The notes: generated from the sequence alone by a model not told the origin. A stretch of 64,000 nucleotides of DNA from an uncultured Prevotellaceae bacterium (GCA_902801155.1 CADCHG010000001.1:205354-269353); one strand, 5' to 3'; counted from the stretch's first letter, positions 38,501 through 47,397 are shown. A program made the numbers and translations.

Positions 38501-39125
38501 CATTATTCACAGCCTGAGACTTGCGTATTCCTATTCTCAGTTTGCCGTCCTCAGCCACCTCACACTCCACGGAGTTATTGTAGTATCCGGCTTCAAACCA
38601 TAAAGCGGCAGCCTCCATGTTGTCTGGGATATAGTATTCGTATGTAGTCCAAGACCACCATCCACCACCACCCTGAGTAGTTTCCTTTCCCACACCGGCA
38701 GCACTACCACCAAGGGAGTTCTTCACCCTACCGGAACTTGCAAGAACGATAGGCGTGTAATAGTCTGTTTTATTTGACGATGCAGCATAGAGTTGCGCAT
38801 ACTGCTTTGAAGAGTAATCGCCACTTGTGTAAGCCGCATAGTCCTCCTTAGATGACCCCACGCGATAGTATGCCTTGAGGCTCACGCGATACTTACCAGG
38901 CTTCAGGCCAGAGATATCCTGATACGTGTCGTATTTCTTGTTGAAATGCTCGGCATTCTCCATCGGGTTATACCCACCAAGCTTATCCCCCTCCCAATAA
39001 GAGTAGTTGTTTCCCGTATAAGACGGGTTCTTGACATATTTTTCAGTTATGTCAATCCATTGTTGTTGTGCATTAGCGGCAAAAGCTTCCAACACAACCA
39101 TTGTAGTCAGTAGAATTCGCTTCAT
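35502..39125 (-). CDS. Giant secreted protein: CotH kinase-like with lamin-tail domains
   Basis: A 1207-residue exported protein (signal ending AFAANAQ). In order: an N-terminal sugar-binding-like beta domain (about 20-220), a lamin-tail domain (about 230-375; IIINEVMAANVD, WVELYNPTDNNIRLGGLYVT), a chitobiase-type C-terminal domain (about 390-460; ATLRYTTDGTAPT), a CotH spore-coat kinase domain (about 465-850; RIKDAAMQQIVASS, LNMREPNNKHYAYANYGID, FRFVLFDIDFAFN), a beta repeat, a second lamin-tail domain (about 1000-1120) and a sorting-like tail (LNGVYAGKTLNSLPRGIYIE). CotH proteins can phosphorylate proteins in the secretory path; whether this one is active is unknown. Probably surface-located. 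Confidence 0.85.
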   Translation of the reverse strand: MKRILLTTMVVLEAFAANAQQQWIDITEKYVKNPSYTGNNYSYWEGDKLGGYNPMENAEHFNKKYDTYQDISGLKPGKYRVSLKAYYRVGSSKEDYAAYTSGDYSSKQYAQLYAASSNKTDYYTPIVLASSGRVKNSLGGSAAGVGKETTQGGGGWWSWTTYEYYIPDNMEAAALWFEAGYYNNSVECEVAEDGKLRIGIRKSQAVNNDWTCIDEWKLEIYDVVTPASADNIIINEVMAANVDVYRDPSTNFGSWVELYNPTDNNIRLGGLYVTDDATNLKKHRLVDNYGVLLPHGYAVLNFDHFEVFTPESYRQIDDKLGCEGGTIIVSDGVNILAEVTYPEAISRVSYARTTDGGEEWGTTDNPTPGASNATSTFATKQLKKPEVDIPAKLFTGTLSVNVTIPEGATLRYTTDGTAPTLKNGKTSTSGKFSVSNSTSYRFRLFQDGMLASPVVTRTYIKDNGNEPFPIISIVTDKKNLFEGKYGMFEYSSYGRPGNGQDNKYNGNMDWDRPVNFEYITTKNECVISQECDFSACGGWSRAWSPHSFKLKAGKAYEFNNTFAYQFFGTEKDNPAVENGKSYLKHKTLQIRNGGNDTNARIKDAAMQQIVASSGLYVEHQAWQPVHVYINAEHYAVLNMREPNNKHYAYANYGIDTDLMDQFEICADSGYVQKAGTKDSFNKWYELAKTASSEDSYKEICKLVDIDEYVNYMATEFFLGSDDWPHNNVKAYRDQNDGKFRFVLFDIDFAFNRNQPFNDFFNEQTFKFNELKGYDYSKNKSIKGTSLTKEIEVVTIFKNMLNNETFRKKFIDAYCVIAGSVFEPERAKKIVKDMAAYLSKGGYVDPNSTVNGDNFNKGLISSLTSRQSAMITQLKNCSYMKLSNATAQSVTLASNIEGASILVNGMEVPTGKFSGQLFAPITLKAAAPAGYRFAGWKSSDGKCLSGKMEYEIPSTGTVNLTAVWEKADADKLSDFADAPIKINELSAGNDMLVNDLFKKDDWVELYNTTDYDLNVNGLYISDNEKKPEKYQIVAPTDEAAIIPAHGHLIVWCSKRDAQSQIHANFKLGNDEDALVLISSSDEFVANNSAYFDANPQMKEFADTIHYGPMAYDQTVGRFPDGGNSYYLFNHATIAYANAIQTSDVFVGMDKVSEEIETGIIEVAANAIDRQNSVTYYTLNGVYAGKTLNSLPRGIYIEVSSAGSRKVMK

Positions 39126-39171
39126 GTTTATGAAATTAGTTGTTATTTATCGCTTAGTTATTATAACTATG

Positions 39172-39242
39172 CAAAGATACAAAAAACAAATAAGATTACC
39201 AAAGAAATAAACTATTTTCTTAGCATTGCAAAGAAAATAGTT
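39172..39242 (-). promoter_or_regulatory. CotH gene promoter and upstream inverted repeat
   Basis: TTTG (39203-39200), exactly 20 bases, TATCTTTG (39179-39172) on the minus strand. Just upstream of the -33 box is a perfect inverted repeat, AACTATTTTCTT (39210-39221) and its complement (39231-39242), a plausible regulator site. Confidence 0.7.
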
Positions 39243-39920
39243 CACTTTTTTCCTCAGAACGAATAAAATCGGAGAATCTGGATTGTGCACATATACATCA
39301 TCCTTGTATCAGGCAAAATCATATGGTTATTCTCTTCATGTATCACACACAAAAAACATCCACCCCACCAATTTTCCTTCATTTTTATGCACTAATCAGC
39401 AATTTCCAACACAAAAAAAGGAAATCTGCATATAAAACGCAGAGTGTCTTTCTTTCCCCGAGCAAGTTTTTGCACCTTTGTGCCTCTGCGTTCGGAAAAT
39501 CTTTTGTCTTCTGTCAAAAATAGCACTCAAGAAACTTGCATGTCTCACGTTTTTGTATCTTTGTAGTGTTAAGGGGGAAGCCTCGGACGCAAGTTTTTAC
39601 AGGGGCAAAACCACGGAAAAGGTACCGCCTTGGTGAGTCTTATGTAACTCTTATGCTGCTCTTATGTAGCTCTTATTCCTGATGAGAGCTTGAAGGGTAT
39701 CATAATTGCCTCCCGAAACAAGAAAGAGAAACTCCCGGAAAGAGTACAAGTGCTTTTATGAAAACGAAAGAAAGCCAACAATAACTTCGGGTAATGGAAT
39801 TAACCACTCTGTTTCTCAGACAAAAAGGCTTTTGAGGGAGCATTCCCTGAAAAAAAACACAAGATTACTTAATAATTAGTTAATGTATTCATTTTATGCC
39901 GTTTTCTGAAAAAAAATGAA
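39243..39920. other. Non-coding gap with orphan promoter and repeats
   Basis: An inverted pair AACGCAGAG / CTCTGCGTT (about 39438-39491) has octamer units (CACCTTTG, TGCCTCTG) in its right half. A -7 box TATCTTTG at 39556-39563 points right, but no reading frame follows; the next 300 bases contain GC-rich short runs and four phased 11-base units beginning TCTTAT (39638, 39649, 39660, 39671). A small RNA or the long leader of the AraC gene are both possible. Confidence 0.45.
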
Positions 39921-39928
39921 TAATTTTG
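39921..39928 (+). promoter_or_regulatory. -7 box of the AraC-type regulator gene
   Basis: TAATTTTG 38 bases before ATG 39966; no clear -33 partner. Confidence 0.5.
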
Positions 39929-39965
39929 TAGGCATTTTGTTTAAAAGGTAAAAATACAGATTGAT

Positions 39966-41495
39966 ATGAAGGTAATGTTTCTTTCACTTTTGTTATCGGT
40001 GCATATAGCGCAGAGCGACAAGGTTATGCAACTTTACGAGGCGAGCACACGATATTATGAAAGTCAGAAATACGATAGTGCGGTAATCGTGGGCGAACAG
40101 GCTCTTCCCCTTCTGAAACAGAAAGGAATGAAAGCCGAAGAGGCCGAAGAACTGAGCATTCTGTCCGTGTGTTGCATGAGACAGTCCGACTACGACAAAG
40201 CCCTGCGATATGCCAAGGCGTGCAACAAACTCGACCACAAGAGCGGTGATGTCGAGCGCATCAGTTCTTCGCTAAACACCATAGGCAGCATCTATGTGGC
40301 AGCAAAGCAGCCGAAAGAAGGTCTGAAATATCTGCAACAGGCTTTGCAATATGCCGAACAGACAGGCATCAACTCCCGCATCGCCCTGACCTGCGGTTCC
40401 CTTTCTGAAACAGAGTTCGCGCTAAACCACCCCAAGGAGGCTATGAGCTATATCGACAGGGCAATAGAACTGGAGCGCAAGGAAGGTCGTGAGGCAAAAC
40501 TACGCATACGCCTGGCTCAGAGAGCCACAATCCTTGCAGGCATCAATCGAAGAAAGGAGGCTGTGGAAACATTCGACAGCATCATCCCGTATTTCCGAAG
40601 AACAGGCAATTACCAGTCGCTGGCTATCTCTCTGAACAAGGCAGGACAAGCCCTTCTCGACATGAGCAACGCCAAAGGCATAAGTGCAAAGGAGAAAGAG
40701 AATCAAGAAAGGCGAGCTGCCGAATATTTTCGTGAGTCTGCCAAGCTATGCCGGAACATGGATAACCCCTATAACGAGATGCAAGCACGTCGCGGACTCT
40801 ATCAGGCACTTTGGACACTCAACCCTGATAGTGCGCGAATAGAACTGGAGGCTTTCAATCTGCTTAAAGACTCTCTATATAATAACGCATCGGCTGAAAC
40901 TTTGGCAAAATATAATGCAGAATTCGGTGTTGACGAGTTGCAGGAGGAGAACACGTCCGTGCGCCGTTCACGCATCTATATAGTAATTGTAGGAACCATA
41001 CTGCTTTTGGTGGCTACAGTCTTGGTGATACGCCAACGTAAGCTGACGACCCTACAACGCAAACGACTTGGCGAGGTCAGCATGACTCTTGATGAGTTAC
41101 GGCAACGTTACGAGAACCTAACGGCTACCGATGAGAATGGTCATCCGTATGACGTACTATCAGAACAGGACAAAGATTTCCTGACAAAGACGATGAGCAC
41201 AATAACCGAGCAGTTGGAGGACAATCGCGTGAACGTGGACGAACTGGCTTCTGCTCTTGCCATGAGTACCTCGCAGTTCCGTCGCCGACTGTCAGCCCTG
41301 ACAGGCGAAACGCCACAAAGTTACATCACCAACATTCGCATGCAGAAAGCCCGTCATTTGTTCGACACGCATTCTGAACTTACAGTTTTAGAGGTAGCCC
41401 TACAATGTGGCTATGACGATCAGTCAAGCTTCACACGAGCTTTCAGGCGTTTCTTCGGTATTACTCCAAGCGAATATCAACAAAGTAATAACTAA
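39966..41495 (+). CDS. TPR-transmembrane-AraC hybrid regulator
   Basis: A 509-residue protein with a weak N-terminal hydrophobic leader, then about 300 residues of tetratricopeptide-like helices (for example KALRYAKACNKLDHKSGD, EGLKYLQQALQYAEQTG), a transmembrane helix at about 336-358 (IYIVIVGTILLLVATVLVI) and an AraC-type double helix-turn-helix at the C terminus (VNVDELASALAMSTSQFRRR ... VALQCGYDDQSSFTRAFRRF). The layout resembles Bacteroidetes regulators that sense a periplasmic signal and act on DNA directly. The likely target is the inverted repeat just downstream at 41575-41629, an inference from position. Confidence 0.88.
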   Translation: MKVMFLSLLLSVHIAQSDKVMQLYEASTRYYESQKYDSAVIVGEQALPLLKQKGMKAEEAEELSILSVCCMRQSDYDKALRYAKACNKLDHKSGDVERISSSLNTIGSIYVAAKQPKEGLKYLQQALQYAEQTGINSRIALTCGSLSETEFALNHPKEAMSYIDRAIELERKEGREAKLRIRLAQRATILAGINRRKEAVETFDSIIPYFRRTGNYQSLAISLNKAGQALLDMSNAKGISAKEKENQERRAAEYFRESAKLCRNMDNPYNEMQARRGLYQALWTLNPDSARIELEAFNLLKDSLYNNASAETLAKYNAEFGVDELQEENTSVRRSRIYIVIVGTILLLVATVLVIRQRKLTTLQRKRLGEVSMTLDELRQRYENLTATDENGHPYDVLSEQDKDFLTKTMSTITEQLEDNRVNVDELASALAMSTSQFRRRLSALTGETPQSYITNIRMQKARHLFDTHSELTVLEVALQCGYDDQSSFTRAFRRFFGITPSEYQQSNN

Positions 41496-41574
41496 AAAAA
41501 TTATAACGCTAAACTATTACCATGTAACATCAACTTTCGATTTTATATCATTTACTTGAAAAAAAACAGCCTCA

Positions 41575-41651
41575 AAAGGCGTTGTGGAAGATTCTGCACA
41601 AGTTTTGACAGATTCTGCACAACGCCTTTAGTGTTTTCTATTGTACCTTTG
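41575..41651 (+). promoter_or_regulatory. Operator-like inverted repeat and promoter
   Basis: AAAGGCGTTGTG (41575-41586) and its exact complement CACAACGCCTTT (41618-41629), with two direct copies of AGATTCTGCACAA 21 bases apart (41589 and 41610) between them. TACCTTTG at 41644-41651 follows as a -7 box, without a good -33 TTTG. The direct repeats at two helical turns are typical of AraC-family sites, and the regulator gene is immediately upstream. Confidence 0.6.
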
Positions 41652-41676
41652 CACTCAGAAATAAAAAAAGATAAAA

Positions 41677-41832
41677 ATGGAACCTACCGACCACAAGAAC
41701 ACCTTCATACATCGCGCTGCCCAACGCTACACAGAGGAACAGATGCGAATACTACTCTGTATGCGCGATATGATGAAAGATGAGGTGAAGAAAGAAGTCG
41801 CAAGGCAAATCAAGATGATAAACAAACAATAA
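41677..41832 (+). CDS. Small 51-residue charged protein
   Basis: An ATG frame of 51 codons 25 bases after the -7 box, starting MEPTDHKNTFIHRAAQRYTE and ending with a Lys/Met-rich helix (RQIKMINKQ). It has no signal peptide and is predicted to be largely helical. It stands 25 bases before the secreted protein gene and shares its promoter. I recognise no family; the position, promoter and lack of any overlap support it being real. Confidence 0.55.
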   Translation: MEPTDHKNTFIHRAAQRYTEEQMRILLCMRDMMKDEVKKEVARQIKMINKQ

Positions 41833-41857
41833 TATTCACTATAAAAAAATCACATTT

Positions 41858-42514
41858 ATGAAACATTCAATCAGAATCACACTTATGGCAATCCTTGCCA
41901 TGTTCACTTTCAACACAGTTGCCAATGCCCAGTTCGGACTGTTGAAGAATGCTGTAAAAGATGTTATTCCTGCAAAGAAAAAGACGGTACAGGTTATAGC
42001 ATACGACGAGAACTACCCATTGAAGAAGAATGAGACTATGCTCACATTTATCCTGCCGGGAACCGACAAGAAAGTGATGGCTATCGTACCTGCAAGCTAT
42101 ACCGTAAAATCATACGAGGCTTTCGAAGGTCAGGCATGGGAAGACAAGAAATTCATGGCTCGCGTAAAGGCTGCCATTGAGAAGAAGTACCCTACTCCTG
42201 ATAATGCAAGAAAGGGTCAGCTGAAGGCTAAGCTAGCTGAGATAGGAACAAGAGACGATGCTTGGCAATATACTCGCAATAGCCTAGGCAGAATATTGGA
42301 CCGTTACTTCCGCGTATATGCAGTTTATGAGTTTGAGGACGGCGAGGTATATCTTACTGAGTTCTATGCTGTGCAGAACTACAATGGTTCCGGCTATGAT
42401 GATAAGATTGTGGTGAACTACTCATCTCGCTATGGTGATGTTAAATACTCTATCGAAAAGTGGGAGGCTAAGACAGACATCTTCACATCAAAGATAGGCG
42501 GCGGAAATAAGTAA
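41858..42514 (+). CDS. Secreted protein of unknown function
   Basis: A 218-residue protein with signal peptide (ending TVANAQF). The mature part mixes charged helices (WEDKKFMARVKAAIEKKYPT) and beta strands (RVYAVYEFEDGEVYLTEFYA) and ends SKIGGGNK. No family recognised. It follows the 51-residue gene behind the operator-like promoter and is therefore a candidate target of the TPR-AraC regulator. Confidence 0.65.
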   Translation: MKHSIRITLMAILAMFTFNTVANAQFGLLKNAVKDVIPAKKKTVQVIAYDENYPLKKNETMLTFILPGTDKKVMAIVPASYTVKSYEAFEGQAWEDKKFMARVKAAIEKKYPTPDNARKGQLKAKLAEIGTRDDAWQYTRNSLGRILDRYFRVYAVYEFEDGEVYLTEFYAVQNYNGSGYDDKIVVNYSSRYGDVKYSIEKWEAKTDIFTSKIGGGNK

Positions 42515-42538
42515 CAACGAGAACTCACATAAACGAAA

Positions 42539-42573
42539 AAGAGTGTTGAGCAATCTACAAGCCCAACACTCTT
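42539..42573. terminator. Terminator between convergent genes
   Basis: AAGAGTGTTG, 15-base loop, CAACACTCTT, preceded by a run of A and followed by a T-rich stretch; it can serve both directions. A second, weaker foldback with ACCT-type units spaced 7-8 bases fills 42586-42662 up to folD. Confidence 0.75.
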
Positions 42574-42669
42574 ATTTATTTGGTTATAAGGTCTGAAGGG
42601 TTCAGAGGTTGTTAGGTCGGATATTAACGATGCTGACCTATAACCTAATAACCTCAAAACCTAAAATAA

Positions 42670-43548
42670 TCAATTATAATACTCCTTCTTACCTGCAGCA
42701 AGGGTATTCTTCATCAGAGAGCAGATAGTCATAGGACCTACGCCGCCTGGTACTGGAGTGATGAATGAGCACTTAGGTGCTACCTCATCGAACTTAACGT
42801 CACCATTGAGACGGAAACCGCTCTTACGAGTTGCATCAGGTACACGAGTTGTACCAACGTCAACAATAACAGCACCATCCTTAACCATATCGGCAGTAAC
42901 GAAGTTTGGCTGACCGATTGCTGCAATGATGATATCAGCCTCACGACACTCTTTCTTGAGGTCCTTAGAGTGAGAGTGGCATACAGTAACGGTAGCATCG
43001 CCATACTGCTTCTGAACCATGAGCTGAGACATTGGCTTGCCAACGATGTTAGAACGGCCGAGCACAACGCACTTCTTGCCAGATGTCTCAATGCCGTAGC
43101 GCTTGAGAAGTGTTACGATACCAAGTGGTGTGGCAGAGATGAAGCATGGAAGACCGATTGCCATACGGCCAACGTTGATTGGATGGAAGCCGTCAACATC
43201 CTTACGGTAGTCGATAGCCTCGATTATCTTCTGCTCATTGATATGCTTTGGCAAAGGAAGCTGTACGATGAAGCCGTCAACATCAGGATCGTTGTTGAGC
43301 TTGTCAACGCACTTGAGGAGTTCTTCCTCTGTGATGTCAGCCTCGTAACGAATCAATGTTGACTTGAATCCACAAGCCTCACACGCGAGAACCTTATTCT
43401 TAACGTAAGTCTCAGAGCCACCATCGTGACCAACGAGAACAGCAGCAAGGTGTGGCTGCTTACCACCACCTGCAACAATCTGCTTTACTTCCTCTGCAAT
43501 CTCAGCCTTGATAGCTGCTGCGGTTGCTTTACCGTCGATTAATGTCAT
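42670..43548 (-). CDS. folD: Methylene-THF dehydrogenase/cyclohydrolase
   Basis: A 292-residue bifunctional enzyme of one-carbon metabolism that oxidises methylene-THF with NADP and hydrolyses methenyl-THF to 10-formyl-THF, the substrate of PurU encoded earlier in the window. The catalytic Lys lies in [25 protein letters not shown] and the dinucleotide-binding [13 protein letters not shown] are diagnostic. The C terminus [18 protein letters not shown] is typical. It is preceded by a period-7 inverted repeat. Confidence 0.96.
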   Translation of the reverse strand: MTLIDGKATAAAIKAEIAEEVKQIVAGGGKQPHLAAVLVGHDGGSETYVKNKVLACEACGFKSTLIRYEADITEEELLKCVDKLNNDPDVDGFIVQLPLPKHINEQKIIEAIDYRKDVDGFHPINVGRMAIGLPCFISATPLGIVTLLKRYGIETSGKKCVVLGRSNIVGKPMSQLMVQKQYGDATVTVCHSHSKDLKKECREADIIIAAIGQPNFVTADMVKDGAVIVDVGTTRVPDATRKSGFRLNGDVKFDEVAPKCSFITPVPGGVGPMTICSLMKNTLAAGKKEYYN

Positions 43549-43556
43549 ATATATTT

Positions 43557-43677
43557 ACAATTTAACTATTTACAATGTACTATTTATTTACTATTTGAGT
43601 TGATGTACTATTTATTCCAATCTGTGATGGAATGCGTGAAACAGTAAATAGTAAATCGTCAAATAGTAAATAAAAGA
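43557..43677. repeat. AT-rich inverted array with heptamer units
   Basis: TTTATTTACTATTTGA on the left is matched by its exact 16-base complement at the right end. The right half reads as phased units AGTAAAT, AGTAAAT, (one 8-base unit), AGTAAAT; the left half as TACTATTT units. It fills the gap between ffh and folD. Confidence 0.7.
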
Positions 43678-45015
43678 TTAATGTGGCTGCTTCATCATCT
43701 TAGCCATCTGGGCCATCTTAGCAGGTCCCATACCGCTAACCATCTTCATCATCTTACGAGTCTGGTCGAACTGCTTGATGAGCTTGTTAACCTCCTGTAC
43801 GTTGGTTCCAGAACCCTTGGCGATACGGTTGCGGCGAGACTGATTGAGAATCTCAGGATGCTGACGCTCCTTAGGAGTCATGGAATAGATGATAGCCTCG
43901 ATATTCTTGAATGGATCATCACCAATCTCTACGTCCTTGATAGCCTTGCCTACACCAGGAATCATTGCAGCGAGATCCTTGATATTACCCATCTTCTTGA
44001 TCTGCTGAATCTGGTTGAGGAAGTCATTGAAGTCAAACTGATTCTTACGGATTTTCTTCTCAAGTTTCTTAGCCTCCTCAAGGTCGAACTGCTCCTGAGC
44101 GCGCTCTACGAGTGATACAACGTCACCCATACCGAGGATACGGTCAGCCATACGCTCAGGATGGAATACATCGAGAGCCTCCATCTTCTCACCAGTACCG
44201 ATGAACTTGATAGGCTTTGTAACAACGCTGCGGATAGAGAGGGCGGCACCGCCACGGGTATCACCATCGAGCTTTGTGAGGATAACACCGTTGATCTCAA
44301 GACGCTCATTGAACTCCTTAGCTGTATTAACGGCATCCTGACCTGTCATTGCATCGACAACGAGAAGAGTCTCGTCTGGATTGACAGCAGCCTTGATGTC
44401 CTGAATCTGCTGCATCAGTTCCTCGTCAATAGACTGACGGCCGGCAGTATCGACGATAACCACGTCGTAGCCCTCAGCCTTTGCCTGCTGAATGGCATTC
44501 TTTGCTACTGCAATAGGATCCTTTGCGCCTTCCTCAAGATGAATAGGTACCTCAACCTGCTCTGCAAGTACACGCAACTGCTCCATAGCAGCTGGACGGA
44601 ATGTATCACAGGCAGCAAGAAGTGGCTTGCGATGCATCTTGTTCTTGAGCATGAGGGCGAGCTTACCCGACATTGTTGTCTTACCCGCACCATTGAGACC
44701 AGCCATGAGAATCACGGCAGGCTTCTGCTGCAAACTGAGTTCGGTAGCCTGACCGCCCATGAGTTCGGTAAGCTCATCATGCACGAGCTTAACCATGAGC
44801 TGTCCCGGCTTGATGGCTGTGAGCACGTTCATACCCAGAGCCTTCTTCTTTACGGAGTCAGTAAAGGTCTTCGCAACCTTATAGTTTACATCGGCATCAA
44901 GGAGGGCACGACGCACATCCTTGAGAGTCTCTGCTACATTGATTTCGGTGATTTTACCTTCACCCTTGAGTATCTTGAACGAGCGTTCAAGTCTTTCTGA
45001 TAGATTTTCAAACAT
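43678..45015 (-). CDS. ffh: Signal recognition particle protein
   Basis: A 445-residue SRP54-type GTPase that, with SRP RNA, delivers membrane proteins to FtsY. N domain, then G domain with GLNGAGKTT, DTAGRQSIDEELM and TKLDGDTRGGAA, then the Met-rich M domain ending MAQMAKMMKQPH. ATG 45015 is used; the frame extends five codons further to a TTG lying inside palindrome P1. The arm of P1 ends only three bases before the ATG, leaving no room for a ribosome-binding site. Confidence 0.97.
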   Translation of the reverse strand: MFENLSERLERSFKILKGEGKITEINVAETLKDVRRALLDADVNYKVAKTFTDSVKKKALGMNVLTAIKPGQLMVKLVHDELTELMGGQATELSLQQKPAVILMAGLNGAGKTTMSGKLALMLKNKMHRKPLLAACDTFRPAAMEQLRVLAEQVEVPIHLEEGAKDPIAVAKNAIQQAKAEGYDVVIVDTAGRQSIDEELMQQIQDIKAAVNPDETLLVVDAMTGQDAVNTAKEFNERLEINGVILTKLDGDTRGGAALSIRSVVTKPIKFIGTGEKMEALDVFHPERMADRILGMGDVVSLVERAQEQFDLEEAKKLEKKIRKNQFDFNDFLNQIQQIKKMGNIKDLAAMIPGVGKAIKDVEIGDDPFKNIEAIIYSMTPKERQHPEILNQSRRNRIAKGSGTNVQEVNKLIKQFDQTRKMMKMVSGMGPAKMAQMAKMMKQPH

Positions 45016-45018
45016 AAT

Positions 45019-45158
45019 AAGCCTAACCAAGCCTTCCCAAAGGGAAGGATGTTTTATACATTATTTCGCCATAAAGAAGGCTTGGTTCTATTTTCTATTA
45101 TTTAATAAGGTTCATTACTATCTAACATCCTTCCCTTTGGGAAGGCTTGGTTAGGCTA
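45019..45158. repeat. Palindromic element P1 between aspS and ffh
   Basis: Left arm 45019-45055 (AAGCCTAACCAAGCCTTCCC and hairpin) and right arm 45123-45158 (CATCCTTCCCTTTGGGAAGG, GGTTAGGCT). The right arm overlaps the last codons and the stop codon of aspS; the left arm abuts the ffh start. Confidence 0.85.
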
Positions 45159-46930
45159 CAAATCTGCAACTCCTCAAGCTGCTTTGGATCGAGATATCCA
45201 GGAGCATCGAGCATAACGTCGCGTCCAGAGTTGTTCTTAGGGAATGCTATACAGTCACGAATAGAGTCAAGACCCGCGAAGAGGCTCACGAAACGATCAA
45301 GACCGTATGCAAGACCACCATGAGGAGGTGCACCGAACTTGAAGGCGTTCATAAGGAAGCCGAACTTTGCCTGTGCCTGCTCAGGTGTGAAACCGAGAAT
45401 CTCGAATATCTTCTGCTGAAGCTTGGCATCGTGGATACGGATTGAACCACCGCCAACCTCAACACCGTTGATAACCATATCGTAGGCATTGGCACGAACA
45501 CTTGCTGGATCAGTATCGAGAAGAGGAATATCCTCTGGCTTTGGTGATGTGAATGGATGGTGCATTGCCATGAGACGCTGCTCCTCATCGCTCCACTCAT
45601 ACATTGGGAAGTCAATAACCCAGAGACAAGAGAAGTTGAACTTGTCACGGAGACCCATACGTGTACCCATCTCAAGACGAAGCTCGCAAAGCTGCTTACG
45701 AACCTTCATTGCATCATCACCAGAAAGGATGAGGATGAGGTCACCTGCCTTTGCCTGCATCTTGTCCTTGAGAACCTGAAGTGCAGCCTGATCATAGAAC
45801 TTATCAACGCTTGACTTCACGCTACCGTCTTCCTGAACACGAGCATATACAAGACCTTTAGCACCTACCTGTGGACGCTTAACAAAATCAGTGAGCTGGT
45901 CAAGCTGCTTACGAGTGAGGACTGCCTGACCTTCGCAGCAGATACCTCCGATATATGCGGCATCATCAAATACAGCAAAACCTGCAGGGAAGATACTTGG
46001 AACAATCTCCTTTGAGGCATTGTCTATCTGTGTAGTCTTGAGTTCTACGAACTTCATGCCGAAACGGGTATCTGGCTTATCAGAGCCGTAATACTTCATA
46101 GCATCAGCCCATGTCATGCGTGGCAGGGTTGGGATATCAATATTGAGGATAGTCTTGAAGAGGTGACGGCTCATGCCCTCGAACATCTGGAGGATATCCT
46201 CCTGCTCAACGAAAGACATCTCACAGTCAATCTGTGTAAACTCTGGCTGACGGTCAGCACGGAGATCCTCATCACGGAAACACTTACAAATCTGGAAGTA
46301 GCGGTCGATACCTGCCACCATTGAGAGTTGCTTCAATGTCTGAGGAGACTGTGGAAGAGCATAGAACTGTCCTGGGTTCATACGAGAAGGCACAACGAAG
46401 TCACGCGCACCCTCTGGGGTTGAGTTTACGAGAATAGGAGTCTCAATCTCAAGGAATCCCTGCTGATCAAGATAGCGACGAACCTCGAAAGCAAACTTAT
46501 GACGAAGTTCAAGGTTCTTACGGACACATGAACGGCGGAGGTCGAGATAACGATACTTCATGCGGATATCATCACCGCCATCACTCTCGTCCTCGATAGT
46601 GAACGGAGGAACCTCTGATGTATTAAGGATATTGAGATTGCTAACGATAATCTCAATATCACCTGTTGGTATGTTCTTGTTCTTTGAATAGCGTTCAGCA
46701 ACAACGCCTGTTGCCTGAATTACAAACTCACGTCCGAGTTTGCCTGCCTTCTGACGCAGATCCTCAGCCGCATCCTCATTGAATGCAAGCTGTGTGATAC
46801 CATAACGGTCACGAAGATCTACAAAGGTGAGTGCGCCAAGGTTATGCACACTCTGTACCCATCCTGCGAGAGTAACTGTCTCGCCAACATTGGAGATACG
46901 AAGTTCTCCACAAGTCTTTGTTCTGTACAT
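45122..46930 (-). CDS. aspS: Aspartate--tRNA ligase, C terminus formed by a repeat
   Basis: A 602-residue bacterial-type AspRS: N-terminal anticodon-binding OB domain ([20 protein letters not shown]), class II catalytic domain ([20 protein letters not shown]) with the GAD insertion, and motif 3 ([15 protein letters not shown]). The normal end appears to be near [11 protein letters not shown]; after it the frame runs into palindrome P1, which adds about a dozen residues ([12 protein letters not shown]) and supplies the TAG stop. The start at 46930 is again close to a P1-like element. Confidence 0.95.
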   Translation of the reverse strand: MYRTKTCGELRISNVGETVTLAGWVQSVHNLGALTFVDLRDRYGITQLAFNEDAAEDLRQKAGKLGREFVIQATGVVAERYSKNKNIPTGDIEIIVSNLNILNTSEVPPFTIEDESDGGDDIRMKYRYLDLRRSCVRKNLELRHKFAFEVRRYLDQQGFLEIETPILVNSTPEGARDFVVPSRMNPGQFYALPQSPQTLKQLSMVAGIDRYFQICKCFRDEDLRADRQPEFTQIDCEMSFVEQEDILQMFEGMSRHLFKTILNIDIPTLPRMTWADAMKYYGSDKPDTRFGMKFVELKTTQIDNASKEIVPSIFPAGFAVFDDAAYIGGICCEGQAVLTRKQLDQLTDFVKRPQVGAKGLVYARVQEDGSVKSSVDKFYDQAALQVLKDKMQAKAGDLILILSGDDAMKVRKQLCELRLEMGTRMGLRDKFNFSCLWVIDFPMYEWSDEEQRLMAMHHPFTSPKPEDIPLLDTDPASVRANAYDMVINGVEVGGGSIRIHDAKLQQKIFEILGFTPEQAQAKFGFLMNAFKFGAPPHGGLAYGLDRFVSLFAGLDSIRDCIAFPKNNSGRDVMLDAPGYLDPKQLEELQICSLTKPSQREGC

Positions 46931-46937
46931 CTTTATA

Positions 46938-47084
46938 TAAGCCTAAGCAAGCCTTCCAAAGGAAAGGATGTTTTATACATTCCATTCCCCCAAAAGAATT
47001 GATACTTAATTATATTGTTATATTATAATGTTTATATTACTATCCAAACTCTCCCTTCCCTTTGGGAAGGGTCAGGGTTAGTCC
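46938..47084. repeat. Divergent P1 element
   Basis: Left arm AAGCCTAAGCAAGCCTTCC with hairpin (46938-46975), right arm with CCCTTCCCTTTGGGAAGGG (47049-47072). Less symmetrical than the other copies. Lies between the PqqD-like gene and aspS. Confidence 0.65.
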
Positions 47085-47354
47085 TTACAGTTCCACTACC
47101 CCATATTCTGCAAGCTGCTTTACGAGTGTCTCAACGTCCTTACGGGCAGTTTCGAAATCAACCTCGTACTCTTCTGTAACAGCCTTAGCCACATCATCAA
47201 TGGTATTTTTTCCTGCAAGCATCTGATTCCAGATGAATACGGAAGTCTCGTTGAATGCAATGACATGTGAGAAATCAATGTTCTTCTCACCCATTGCCAC
47301 CATCATGTGTTCGCCACAAACGGAACGAACCTCAAATCCTTCGTTTATTTTCAT
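47085..47354 (-). CDS. PqqD-like peptide chaperone
   Basis: An 89-residue protein of the PqqD type: an N-terminal three-stranded part (FEVRSVCGEHMMVAMG) followed by FNETSVFIWNQMLAGKNTIDDVAKAVTEEYEVD and a helical end. PqqD folds (RiPP recognition elements) bind the leader of a precursor peptide and hand it to a modifying enzyme. It is the last gene of the sigma/kinase-like/peptidase set. No radical SAM or other obvious modifying enzyme is next to it. Confidence 0.85.
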   Translation of the reverse strand: MKINEGFEVRSVCGEHMMVAMGEKNIDFSHVIAFNETSVFIWNQMLAGKNTIDDVAKAVTEEYEVDFETARKDVETLVKQLAEYGVVEL

Positions 47355-47397
47355 AACTTTTCTACTTTACTCTTTAATCTTTACTCATTCTACTCTC

